NCBI GenBank assembly: GCA_016215605.1
Contig: JACRJB010000051.1
Coordinates: 1 to 60,385 of the forward strand
Length of the DNA: 60,385 nt
From: Rhodopseudomonas palustris
GTDB taxonomy: Bacteria; Pseudomonadota; Alphaproteobacteria; Rhizobiales; Xanthobacteraceae
Direction: 5' to 3'
Shown here: in pieces, positions 45,620 through 54,177 of the stretch
Layout: the number at the start of each line of letters is the position of its first letter
How positions within the stretch are numbered: position 1 is the first letter of the stretch
Made by a program: the position numbers and the translations under genes
The notes under the pieces: generated by a model
Seen by the model: the letters and a program-made list of their open reading frames with translations, nothing else
Told to the model about the DNA's origin: nothing
Databases searched by the model: none

Positions 45620-46088
45620 TCCCACGCCCCACGCAATTCGCGAACCGGTTGTGCAATATCTGTCTGAAAAAAAAGTGTAGCGTTTTGATCGTTATTGTCC
45701 GACGCAGCCGCATCATTGAAAGGCCTGCCCTTTCAACAGGCAGATGGAAGCACCGCAACACGGTCAGTCGACGTCGCACGGTTCCCAGGCCGGTACTACG
45801 CTGCGTGCCGTCGAGCTATTGCGTAAGTTTTAGGCGCAATTGCCCGCTTCGCCCGGATGTGCGCCAATCCGGTCAATGGTTAGTATGCGGTTAAGATCGG
45901 CCACTTTGCGACACCATTGCCGCTGATCGACGACTCCCGGCGCAGGCGAACGGTCACTTTCGCCAGCGCTGCCTGTTAGTTCGGGCGCCGCCATGACCGT
46001 ACGCCGGCGCTTCACCAAGGTCGCGACGGCCGTCACGACTTCGATCGCCCGGCTGATTTTACCCTTCAGTTCGGCTATAAAGACCGCG
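45620..46088. other. 469-base divergent gap before mepA
   Basis: No gene is convincing here. The frame of mepA is open back to an ATG at 45993, but the upstream part has no signal-peptide pattern. A run of eight A (45677-45684) lies about 60 bases upstream of the GGDEF/EAL gene. GGCAATTGCCC-like and TTAAGAT strings near 45840-45895 are AT-richer than the rest and could include the mepA promoter, but no strong box pair is seen. Confidence 0.4.
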
Positions 46089-47045
46089 ATGCGCTGCAGA
46101 TTGATTCCCGCCCGATGGCTGCTGGCCGCCGCGCTGTTCGGCGCCTCGACGGCGTTCGCCGCGGCGCAGGACAAAGGCACGGTCAATCCGAAGCCGCTGC
46201 CGCCGCTCGCCAATCCCAACGATCCGGAGCTCGCCGCGCGCGAATTGTTCGCCCGCAGATATCTGCCCGCCGCATTGCCGGCGCGGCCGATCGGGTTCTA
46301 CGCCAAGGGCTGCCTCGCCGGCGGCGCGGCGCTGCCGATCACCGGCGACACCTGGCAGGTGATGCGGCTGTCGCGCAATCGCTATTGGGCTTTTCCGTCG
46401 ATGGTGGCGCTGGTCGAGCGGCTGTCGAAGAAGGCGCGCAGCGAGGCCGGCTGGCCCGGCATTCTGGTCGGGGACATGTCGCAGCCGCGCGGCGGGCCGA
46501 TGCTGACCGGCCACGCCAGCCATCAGGTCGGGCTCGACGCCGACATCTGGCTGACGCCGATGCCGGACCGCCAGCTGTCGCGCAACGAGCGCGAGGAGAT
46601 GTCGGCGGTGATGATGGTTCGCCGCGACCGGCTCGACATCGAACCGGCGAGCTGGACGCCGACGCATTGGAAGGTGATCCGCGCCGCCGCGCAGGAGCCG
46701 GCGGTCGAGCGCATCTTTGTCAATGCCGCGATCAAGAAGGCGCTGTGCCGCGAGGCCAAGGGCGACCGCTCCTGGCTCGCCAAGGTCCGGCCGATGTACG
46801 GCCACGACTATCACTTCCACATCCGGATCAAATGCCCGCCCGGCAGCATCGGCTGTGAGGCCCAGCCCGAGCCGCCGGCCAGCGAGGGCTGCGCGCCAGC
46901 CGACCTCGCTTATTGGTTCTCCGACGCGGTGCTGCATCCGAAGCCGCCCAAGGAGCCGCCGAAGCCGCGGCGACAGCTCACCCTCGCCGAATTGCCGGCG
47001 GAATGCCGCGCAGTACTGGCCGCGCCGGACTTGAAGATCGATTAG
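46089..47045 (+). CDS. mepA: Penicillin-insensitive murein endopeptidase
   Basis: Cuts D-Ala-mDAP cross-bridges of peptidoglycan in the periplasm; belongs to the LAS metallopeptidases. The start at 46089 (MRCRLIPARWLLAAALFG) gives a signal peptide ending at AFAAAQ, and 318 residues in all. Zinc and catalytic residues are present: His142, His145, Asp150 and Asp152 in TGHASHQVGLDADIW, and HDYHFHIR at 239-246. The C-terminal 60 residues are Pro-rich. A longer start at 45993 cannot be excluded. Confidence 0.9.
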   Translation: MRCRLIPARWLLAAALFGASTAFAAAQDKGTVNPKPLPPLANPNDPELAARELFARRYLPAALPARPIGFYAKGCLAGGAALPITGDTWQVMRLSRNRYWAFPSMVALVERLSKKARSEAGWPGILVGDMSQPRGGPMLTGHASHQVGLDADIWLTPMPDRQLSRNEREEMSAVMMVRRDRLDIEPASWTPTHWKVIRAAAQEPAVERIFVNAAIKKALCREAKGDRSWLAKVRPMYGHDYHFHIRIKCPPGSIGCEAQPEPPASEGCAPADLAYWFSDAVLHPKPPKEPPKPRRQLTLAELPAECRAVLAAPDLKID

Positions 47046-47123
47046 TCGGTGAGGTCGCCGACGATCATGGCTTGCGCATCAGCAACGCGTGGCGCGGCCC
47101 GCTTTCGCGGGTCCGCATCCCGT

Positions 47124-47603
47124 TTACCCGCCGCCCTTGTCGTTGCATTCGCCCGCCTTGCGCAGCGCGGCGTCGATGCCGGCGAGCGGCCCCGGTGTCT
47201 GCTCCTGTCCGGCCGTCGCCGTCAGCGTCTTGGCGGCGCGGATCTGCTTGAGTTGGGCGGGCTTCAGGAAAGTCATGAGGCGGCCCTCGTCGCCGCCCAA
47301 ATAGGCGGCTTTGACCGACTTGCCGTCGATCTCCAGCGCACCCTTCACTTCGTCGGCGGGAGCGGGCTTGGCGGTCGGCAGCGAAAGCGTCCAGCCTTCG
47401 CTGCTGATCTCGAACGAGACCTTTCCGCCCGGCACCACCGCGCCGCACCGCATGAACTGGCCGTCCGCGGCGTGAACCTGGATGGTCCAACCGCCGGCCT
47501 CGGCGTATTTCTTCGTGGTGAATTGCTGTGCCGAGGCATTCGGCGGCGATCCCGCGACCGCGAGGCCGAAGATCAGACCGGTGACGAGGCGATGACGATT
47601 CAT
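47124..47603 (-). CDS. Secreted protein of unknown function
   Basis: A 159-residue protein with a signal peptide (MNRHRLVTGLIFGLAVAGSP, cleavage near NASA-QQ). The mature part has a beta pattern GGWTIQVHAADGQFMRC and SFEISSEGWTLSLPT, then a helical C-terminus with a second cysteine (AGECNDK). It somewhat resembles invasion-locus B style proteins, but not enough to name it. The next upstream gene on the same strand is the four-cysteine-module protein, 64 bases away, so the two may be one unit. Confidence 0.6.
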   Translation of the reverse strand: MNRHRLVTGLIFGLAVAGSPPNASAQQFTTKKYAEAGGWTIQVHAADGQFMRCGAVVPGGKVSFEISSEGWTLSLPTAKPAPADEVKGALEIDGKSVKAAYLGGDEGRLMTFLKPAQLKQIRAAKTLTATAGQEQTPGPLAGIDAALRKAGECNDKGGG

Positions 47604-47667
47604 GGTGATTCCTATCCTCTTCTCGCCTGTCAGCGGTCCGATGGTTTCGACGTTGGCCGATCGGGGG

Positions 47668-48276
47668 TCAGAGTCTGACGGGGCGGCGGAGCTGCTGCGA
47701 GCAGGCTTTCTCCAGTTGCGCCTTGTGCCCGAGCGCCTGCGCGCTGCGGCCCCGAAACGCGGCGTCGTCCGTGTTCATGCAATAGGTGAACAGCTGATTG
47801 GCCCCCCAGGCGTAGCTGGCCCAGCCGCGCGGCACCGGGATCGCCGCGACGTTGCAGCCTTGCGCGGTGGCGCGATTGCGCCATCGCTCGCCGAACTGGC
47901 CGTAGCTCGAGCACACCGGCTCGCGGCTCGCGGTGGATTGCATCTGGGCCGACTGCGGCTTCGGCGGCGGCGCGCTGGCCACCAGGCAGGACTGCAGCGC
48001 GGCGGCCTTGGCCTTGCGGTCGGCGTTCACCACGGCGTCGCTGCGCTTCAGGCACCATTGGAAATGGCCCTCGCGGTTGGCATGCATCAGCGGGATACGG
48101 GCGCAGCCGCGCGCGTAGTATTGCGCCTGGGCGCTCATCGCGAAGTTGACGAAGTCCTGGCATTGCAGCGGCGGCATCGCCGAAGCCGGCGTCGCCGCCA
48201 GCGCGGCCAGGGTGGCCAGGCCGGCGATCGTCGCGATGGCGATCGGCGATCGGCCGGTGGAAGTGTCGGTGCGCAT
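47668..48276 (-). CDS. Secreted protein with two four-cysteine modules
   Basis: A 202-residue protein with a signal-like N-terminus (IAIATIAGLATLAALAATPA, mature near residue 34). It is built of two modules: Cys39, 58, 75, 97 and Cys122, 141, 166, 192. In both, the first two cysteines are 19 residues apart and are preceded by similar residues (YYARGC, ATAQGC). An internal duplication is therefore likely, with disulfides inside each module. A Pro/Gln linker (about 103-120) joins them. I know no matching family. Confidence 0.65.
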   Translation of the reverse strand: MRTDTSTGRSPIAIATIAGLATLAALAATPASAMPPLQCQDFVNFAMSAQAQYYARGCARIPLMHANREGHFQWCLKRSDAVVNADRKAKAAALQSCLVASAPPPKPQSAQMQSTASREPVCSSYGQFGERWRNRATAQGCNVAAIPVPRGWASYAWGANQLFTYCMNTDDAAFRGRSAQALGHKAQLEKACSQQLRRPVRL

Positions 48277-48685
48277 TGATGATCAATCCTCGAGGTAAGC
48301 GGTCGCGCGCCGCCACAGCGTCGCAGCCGACCGACAGGCATGGGAAGCGCAGTGGCAGGAACGACCACAGCGGGCGAGACGGAGACCGCGCGAAGCGCGG
48401 CGGCAACGGCCGAGGAATTGGCTGATCCAGGAGCGGACGGCGCTGTTCAGCAGTCCGGCCCAGCTGCGATGCGGCCAATGAAATCTGCGCACGCGAGAAA
48501 ATGGTCGGGCGATTGCTAATCGATCAATCGATGTCGGCGGCGCCTCCCGCACTCGGGATCAATTGATACATTCGATCGCAAATGGAACTTAGATGCAACT
48601 CGAATCTGCCGGGTGGGCTGCACCTCCGCGCCGGACTCGCGCGCGGCCGGCGCTTATTCCGCCGCGCGGCCGTGGTCGCGCGCGT
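48277..48685. other. 409-base gap without a recognised gene
   Basis: The stretch between the secreted protein gene and the antiporter gene shows short open frames but no domain, tRNA or palindromic repeat of the families seen elsewhere. The region 48520-48600 is less GC-rich (CGATCAATCGATG, TTGATACATTCGATCGC) and could hold the promoter of the minus-strand secreted-protein gene. Confidence 0.4.
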
Positions 48686-50479
48686 TCACACCCCCGACAG
48701 CGTCGACCAGACGTCGGACAGCCGGCGCTTCGCCTTCTGCATCCGCGTCGGCGGCGGCAGATCGTCCTCTTCTTCGGGCAGCCGCAGGCCGACGACGTTG
48801 ACCCGGCCGCCGCCGAGGCTGCGCGCCACCAGCACGATTGTATCGAGCTGGACCGTGGCGTTGAGGGTCGGCGCGGTGTCGAGATGGATGTCGAAATAAT
48901 CGGCCAGCGTCAGCGCTTCCTCACCGGCCGGCACGCTGACCCCATAGGCAGCGGAGAGGTCGCCGAGCGAGGTCTCGCCCGGCACCACGAAGTCGCCGAG
49001 CAGATGCGGGTCGGGCGCGCTCGAGGGCGGCATGTCGACGAAGAAGCGGTCGAGCGCTTCGGCCTTCTCCGGCGGCGCCAGCAGATAGACGTAGTCGCCG
49101 GCCGCGACCGGCTCGGCTTCCTCGGGCGTGAGGATGCGCTCGTCGCGGATCACCAGCGTCGGCTTCGACCAAGACGGGATCAGCCCGCGCTTGAGATAGA
49201 GGCTCTTGGCGCGCACCGGATAGCCGACGAGCTGCTGCTCAAGCTGGCCCGGCAAGTCCAATTCGATACGCCGCGGGCCGCGGTCGGTGCGCGGCAGCGC
49301 GACGTGCAGCTTGCGGGCCGCGGGTCCCAGCGTCCAGCCCTGCAGCAGCAGCGAGATGATCACCACCACGAAGGCGACGTCGAAATACAGATACGCCTTC
49401 GGCAGCCCGACCAGCATCGGGATCGAGGCGAGGAAGATCGCCACCGCGCCGCGCAAGCCGACCCAGGCGATGAACAGCCGCTCGCGCCAGTTGAAGCGGA
49501 ACGGCGCCAGGCACAGGAAGACGGCGGCCGGCCGCGCCACCAGCATCAGCGCCAGCGCCACCAGCACGGCCGGGCCGACGCTGGCCATCAGCCGCTGCGG
49601 CGAGACCAGCAGGCCGAGCAGCACGAACATCACGATCTGCGCCAGCCAGGTCGCGGCGTCGAGAAACGCCACCACCGAATTATGCGCGCGGGTCGGCTGA
49701 TTGCCGATGATCATGCCGGCCAGATACACCGCGAGAAAGCCGGAGGCGTGCAGCATCTGCGAGCTGCCGAACACCACCAGCGCGGCAGTGGCGACGAACG
49801 GCGCGTGCAGGCCCTGCGGCAGCGCCACGCGGTTGAGCGCCATCACCACGGCGCGGCCGCCGACCACGCCGATCACCGCGCCCAGCGCCGACTCGCGGAC
49901 GAATTCGAACAGCACGTGCCAGGTCGAACTCTCGCCGCGGCTGATCAGTTCGACCAGCATCAGCGTCAGAAACACCGCGAACGGATCGTTGGTGCCGGAC
50001 TCGACCTCCAGCGTGGCGCCGACGCGCGGTCGCAGCCGCAAGCCCTGGGAATGAACCAGCAGAAACACCGCGGCGGCGTCGGTCGAGGCGACCACGGCGC
50101 CGGCCAGCAGCGCCTCGGTCCAGTTCAGGTCGAGCGCGTAGAGCGCGACCGGCGCGGTGATCAGTGCCGTCACCAGCACGCCGACCGTGGCCAGCCCCAT
50201 CGACGGCGCCAGCACGGTCTTGATGCTGGAGAACCGGGTCCGCAAGCCGCCGTCGAACAGGATCAGCGCCAGCGCCACCGAGCCGACCAGATAGGTGGTG
50301 CTGAGATCGTCGAATTTCAGCCCGCCCGGCCCGGACTCGCCGGCCAGCATGCCGAGCAACAGGAAGACCAGCAGCAACGGCGCGCCGAACCGCAGCGCCA
50401 GCAGGCTCGACAGGATCCCCGCCATCACCAGGATGGCGCCGAGCAGAATGGCGATGCTGACGGTGTCGAGAGAATCCAT
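48686..50479 (-). CDS. nhaP2: Potassium/proton antiporter (NhaP2/CvrA type)
   Basis: A 597-residue inner-membrane exchanger. Twelve or so helices occupy about 1-390 (MDSLDTVSIAILLGAILVMA; VASTDAAAVFLLV with the family ion-site acid), then a cytosolic tail with a TrkA-C/RCK_C region (RIELDLPGQLEQQLVGYPV, about 415-490) and a CorC_HlyC-like domain (about 500-580). This domain order matches the K+/H+ NhaP2 group. PtsN/PtsP networks affect K+ transport in other species; no evidence of a link exists here. Confidence 0.85.
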   Translation of the reverse strand: MDSLDTVSIAILLGAILVMAGILSSLLALRFGAPLLLVFLLLGMLAGESGPGGLKFDDLSTTYLVGSVALALILFDGGLRTRFSSIKTVLAPSMGLATVGVLVTALITAPVALYALDLNWTEALLAGAVVASTDAAAVFLLVHSQGLRLRPRVGATLEVESGTNDPFAVFLTLMLVELISRGESSTWHVLFEFVRESALGAVIGVVGGRAVVMALNRVALPQGLHAPFVATAALVVFGSSQMLHASGFLAVYLAGMIIGNQPTRAHNSVVAFLDAATWLAQIVMFVLLGLLVSPQRLMASVGPAVLVALALMLVARPAAVFLCLAPFRFNWRERLFIAWVGLRGAVAIFLASIPMLVGLPKAYLYFDVAFVVVIISLLLQGWTLGPAARKLHVALPRTDRGPRRIELDLPGQLEQQLVGYPVRAKSLYLKRGLIPSWSKPTLVIRDERILTPEEAEPVAAGDYVYLLAPPEKAEALDRFFVDMPPSSAPDPHLLGDFVVPGETSLGDLSAAYGVSVPAGEEALTLADYFDIHLDTAPTLNATVQLDTIVLVARSLGGGRVNVVGLRLPEEEDDLPPPTRMQKAKRRLSDVWSTLSGV

Positions 50480-50544
50480 TGCCTTGGTGTAGCCGAGCGA
50501 ATCGCCGCTGTCGTCCCTATCGTCGTAGCAGCGCTGTGCCTCGC

Positions 50545-50691
50545 GTCGCCCTCACCCCAACCCTCCCCCGCAAGCGGGGGAGGGAGCTCGCCGTGCCGGG
50601 GGAGAGGGCATTTGTTTAAAACTCAGCAGATGCCCCGAGCCGCAGCGCGCTCCCTCTCCCGCGTGCGGGAGAGGGCTGGGGTGAGGGCGCC
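50545..50691. repeat. Repeat family B, inverted pair 5
   Basis: Copies at 50545-50588 (core CCCCCGCAAGCGGGGG, slightly diverged) and 50649-50691, in opposite orientation, between the antiporter and MscS genes. These genes are divergent, so here the repeat lies in a promoter region rather than at gene ends. Confidence 0.88.
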
Positions 50692-50769
50692 CCGGGCACT
50701 GAGCTGCTGGCCGAAATCCCGGCCGCCCGGTAAGAGACAATCGCAATCCAGCGGAGCGCGGCACCGGCG

Positions 50770-52083
50770 ATGATCGATCTCACTCAGGCTTACGAGGCGG
50801 CGCTGGCGGCGGCGCGCTCGATCGGCGCGGAATTCACCTCGCCCTGGTTCTACACCCAGCTCGGTCTGATCCTGGTGGCGCTCGGCATCGGCTTCGGCGG
50901 CGGCGCGCTGATCAAGGCGCGGGTCGACATGACCAAGCTGACGATGGGCTGGCCGGCGCCGCTGCGGATGTTTCTGCGGGTGGTGATCGACAGCGCCTGG
51001 ACGGCGATCTTCGCGCTGGTGGTGATCGCGATCCGGCTGGTGATGCTGCAGGCGACTTGGCCGAGCCGCAGCTATCTGATCGGCATCTCGGCCAAGCTGG
51101 CGCTGGCCTGGCTGGTGATCCGGCTGGTCACCAGCATCCTGCGCAACGCCTTCCTGATCCGGGTGGTGTCGGTTTCGGCCTGGTGCGTGGCGGCGCTCAG
51201 CATCATCGGCCAGCTGTTTCCGGTGCTCGACGCGCTCGACTCCGTCGCGATCGAGATCGGCGGCCTGCGGCTGTCGCCGCTGCTGGTGCTGAAGCTGGTG
51301 GTGCTGCTGGCGGTGGCGCTGTGGCTCGCCAATATCGGCAGCAATTTCTTCGAAGGCCGGATCAAGCAGACCCGCGACCTGACGCCGTCGATTCAGGTGC
51401 TGCTGATCAAGCTGATGCGGATCGGCCTGATGGTGGCGGCGATCGCGCTGGTGATGAGTGCGGTCGGCATCAATCTGCAGGCGCTCGCCGTGTTCTCCGG
51501 CGCGGTCGGCGTCGGCATCGGCTTCGGCCTGCAGAAGATCTTCGGCAATTTCATCTCGGGCGTGATCCTGCTGGCCGACAAATCGGTGAAGCCCGGCGAT
51601 CTCGTCACCATCGGCGAGAATTCCGGCAAGATCAGCGCGATGAACACCCGCTACATCTCGGTCGCCGCCGGCGACGGCCGCGAATTCCTGATCCCGAACG
51701 AGGATTTGATCACCCAGAAGGTCGTCAACTGGACCTACACCGACAAGAACACGCTGGTGAAGGTCGCCTTCGCCACCAATTACGACGCCGATCCGCGCCT
51801 GGTCTGCCGGCTCGCGATCGACGTCGCCGCCGGCGTGGAGCGGGCCTCGAAAACCAAGCCGCCGGGTTGTATCCTCACCGAATTCACCGACACGGGGATG
51901 AAATTCGCGCTGACCTTCTGGATCGCCGAGCCGGACGGCATGGACGCGGTCAAGAGCGAGGCGATGCTGGGATTGTGGGAGGCGTTCAAGCGCGAGGGCA
52001 TCCGCGTGCCCTATCCGGTGCGCGAGATCCGCGTCCGGGGCGGCGCGCTGCCGGTCGAAACCATCGTCGAAGTGCCGCGCTGA
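50770..52083 (+). CDS. MscS-family mechanosensitive channel
   Basis: A 437-residue membrane channel that should open under hypo-osmotic stress. After about four helices, the conserved pore-lining helix and beta domain are seen: LQALAVFSGAVGVGIGFGLQ near 237-256, then FGNFISGVILLADKSVKPGD and the YISVAAGDGREFLIPNEDLI region (about 297-316). The C-terminal cytosolic part ends with YPVREIRVRG. It is divergent from the antiporter, and both act in ion or osmotic balance. Confidence 0.92.
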   Translation: MIDLTQAYEAALAAARSIGAEFTSPWFYTQLGLILVALGIGFGGGALIKARVDMTKLTMGWPAPLRMFLRVVIDSAWTAIFALVVIAIRLVMLQATWPSRSYLIGISAKLALAWLVIRLVTSILRNAFLIRVVSVSAWCVAALSIIGQLFPVLDALDSVAIEIGGLRLSPLLVLKLVVLLAVALWLANIGSNFFEGRIKQTRDLTPSIQVLLIKLMRIGLMVAAIALVMSAVGINLQALAVFSGAVGVGIGFGLQKIFGNFISGVILLADKSVKPGDLVTIGENSGKISAMNTRYISVAAGDGREFLIPNEDLITQKVVNWTYTDKNTLVKVAFATNYDADPRLVCRLAIDVAAGVERASKTKPPGCILTEFTDTGMKFALTFWIAEPDGMDAVKSEAMLGLWEAFKREGIRVPYPVREIRVRGGALPVETIVEVPR

Positions 52084-52180
52084 GCCGTTCGGCGTCGCCG
52101 GGCGGGCTTTTGCTTGCGCGAACCGCTACGATGACTAGATTGGCCTCACATCCTCCACTTTCCAGAATCAGACCGGCCCG

Positions 52181-53005
52181 ATGAGCTACGTGGACGCATC
52201 CGACGCCGCCCTGCGCAAGACCGGGCAGATCAAATTGCACGGCGCCGCCGGCTTTGCCGGCATGCGCAAGGCCGGTCAGGTCGTGGCGCAATGCCTCGAC
52301 GAGCTGGTCGACATCGTCAAACCCGGGGTGCCGACCTCGACGATCGACGATTTCGTCCGCGATTTCGCCTTCAGCCACGGCGCCTTCCCGGCGACGCTGA
52401 TGTATCGCGGCTATCGCTATTCGACCTGCACCTCGATCAATCACGTGGTCTGCCACGGCATGCCGGGCGACCGGCCGCTGAAGGAAGGCGACATCGTCAA
52501 TATCGACGTCACCATGATCGTCGACGGTTGGTACGGCGATTCCAGCCGGATGTATCCGATCGGCCCGATCGCGCGCAAAGCCGAGCGGCTGATCGACGTC
52601 ACCTACGAGTCGCTGCTGCGCGGCATCGCCGCGGTCAAGCCCGGCGCCACCACCGGCGACATCGGCCATGCGATCCAGAGCTTCGTCGAACCGCAGCAGA
52701 TGAGCGTGGTGCGCGATTTCTGCGGCCACGGCCTCGGCCGGCTGTTCCACGACGAGCCGAACATCATCCATGTCGGCAGCCCCGGTCAGGGCGTGGTGCT
52801 GAAGCCCGGCATGTTCTTCACCATCGAGCCGATGATCAATCTCGGCAAACCCTACGTGAAGATCCTGTCCGACGGCTGGACCGCGGTGACGCGCGACCGC
52901 TCGCTGTCGGCGCAATTCGAGCACTCGATCGGCGTCACCGACACCGGCTGCGAGATCTTCACCCTGTCGCCCAAGCAACTCGACAAACCGCCGTTCGTGA
53001 GCTGA
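52181..53005 (+). CDS. map: Type I methionine aminopeptidase
   Basis: Removes the first methionine from new proteins. 274 residues. The dinuclear metal ligands are in place: Asp in VNIDVTMIVDGWYGD (two Asp), His in FCGHGLGRLFH, Glu in FTIEPMINLG and the last Glu in QFEHSIGVTDTG. Substrate-site His is in INHVVCHGMPG. Length is usual for alphaproteobacterial MetAP. Downstream there are only repeats, with no radC. Confidence 0.96.
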   Translation: MSYVDASDAALRKTGQIKLHGAAGFAGMRKAGQVVAQCLDELVDIVKPGVPTSTIDDFVRDFAFSHGAFPATLMYRGYRYSTCTSINHVVCHGMPGDRPLKEGDIVNIDVTMIVDGWYGDSSRMYPIGPIARKAERLIDVTYESLLRGIAAVKPGATTGDIGHAIQSFVEPQQMSVVRDFCGHGLGRLFHDEPNIIHVGSPGQGVVLKPGMFFTIEPMINLGKPYVKILSDGWTAVTRDRSLSAQFEHSIGVTDTGCEIFTLSPKQLDKPPFVS

Positions 53006-53518
53006 GCTCCTTCCGATCGCGCAAAGGCCGCGACGTCCCAACGCCCCGCAGCGCGCCCCCTCTCCCGCTTGCGGGAGAGGGTTGGGGTGAAGGCGACGCG
53101 GGCCGTGAGTCCGCGATCTCAGAGCAGTGAGTCCGCAATCGACCGAGAGGTCGTTTCCCCCACCCGGATCGCTGTCGCGATCCGACCTCCCCCGCAAGCG
53201 GGAGAGGTTGCGCCGTGCCGGTGGCATTGTCACTGCGTTCGATGAGCCGCCGCGTGGTGGGCACGCTTCGCTCTGCCCACCCGACCAACGGAGACGATTC
53301 CCCGGGTGCCTTGAACATCGAGATTCCGGGTTCGCCGCTGCGCGGCGCCCCGGTAATGACCCGTTGAAAGCAAGCGAGATCCCACCTTCGTCATTCCGGG
53401 GCGGCCGCAGCGAAGCTGCGGACGAACCCGGAATCTCGATGCGTCGTGCGCACGTCAGATTCCAGGCTCGCGCGCGTGAGCGCGCGCCCGGAATGACGGC
53501 TGCGGGGATGAGTCCGCC
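53006..53518. repeat. Repeat-filled gap: families B and C
   Basis: This 513-base stretch has no gene. A family B copy is at 53053-53097 and a shortened one at 53189-53210. Three family C units follow: 53319-53360, 53389-53438 and 53455-53497, based on GTCATTCCGGGGC and its complement, in alternating orientation. It lies between the convergent map and regA genes. Confidence 0.85.
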
Positions 53519-54073
53519 TCAGCGCGGGGCGCGTTTCGCCAGGATGCGCTGCAAAGTGCGGCGGTGCATGTTGAGGCGGCGGGCGGTTTCCGAGACGTTG
53601 CGGTTGCACATCTCGTAGATCCGCTGGATGTGCTCCCAGCGCACCCGGTCGGCCGACATCGGATTGTTCGGCAGTTCCGACTTCTCGTTGCCGCTCGCCA
53701 GCAGCGCCGCGACGACGTCGTCGGCATCGGCCGGCTTCGACAGATAATCGACCGCGCCCATCTTCACCGCGGTCACCGCGGTGGCGATGTTGCCGTAACC
53801 GGTGAGCACGATGGCGCGCGCGTCGGGGCGCTCCTTCTTCAGCGCCGACACCACGTCGAGGCCGTTGCCGTCGCCGAACCGCAGATCGACCACCGCGAAG
53901 GCCGGCGCCTGCTTGCCGATCTGGGCGAGGCCGCTGGAGACGCTGTCGCACGAGGTGACCTCGAAGCCGCGGGTTTCCATCGCCCGCGACAGCCGCTCCA
54001 GGAACGGCTTGTCGTCCTCCACGATCAGCAGCGAGCGATCGGCGTGGTCGTTCAGTTCCGGGATGGCATTCAC
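53519..54073 (-). CDS. regA: Redox response regulator RegA/ActR (RegR)
   Basis: The DNA-binding partner of RegB; controls respiration, photosynthesis, carbon and nitrogen fixation genes in alphaproteobacteria. The GTG start at 54073 (MNAIPELND) gives 184 residues, the normal RegA length. The receiver has the acidic pair (LLIVEDDKPF), phospho-Asp63 in VVDLRFGDGNG and Lys in YLSKPADADDV. The Fis-type HTH ends with MCNRNVSETARRLNMHRRTL. It follows regB on the same strand with a 104-base gap. Confidence 0.95.
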   Translation of the reverse strand: MNAIPELNDHADRSLLIVEDDKPFLERLSRAMETRGFEVTSCDSVSSGLAQIGKQAPAFAVVDLRFGDGNGLDVVSALKKERPDARAIVLTGYGNIATAVTAVKMGAVDYLSKPADADDVVAALLASGNEKSELPNNPMSADRVRWEHIQRIYEMCNRNVSETARRLNMHRRTLQRILAKRAPR

Positions 54074-54177
54074 GGCGCGGGCTCTCCTTTGCGTCGACCC
54101 CAAAGATATGGCGACGGGGTGCGACAATGCCAAGGCCACCGCCCGGGCCGGCCCCTGCGACCGGACCGCGCGCCCCC

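Noticed and set aside
53185-53210. Intrinsic terminator after map
   Set aside because: It is a degenerate family B repeat without a T-run, so it is listed as a repeat only.
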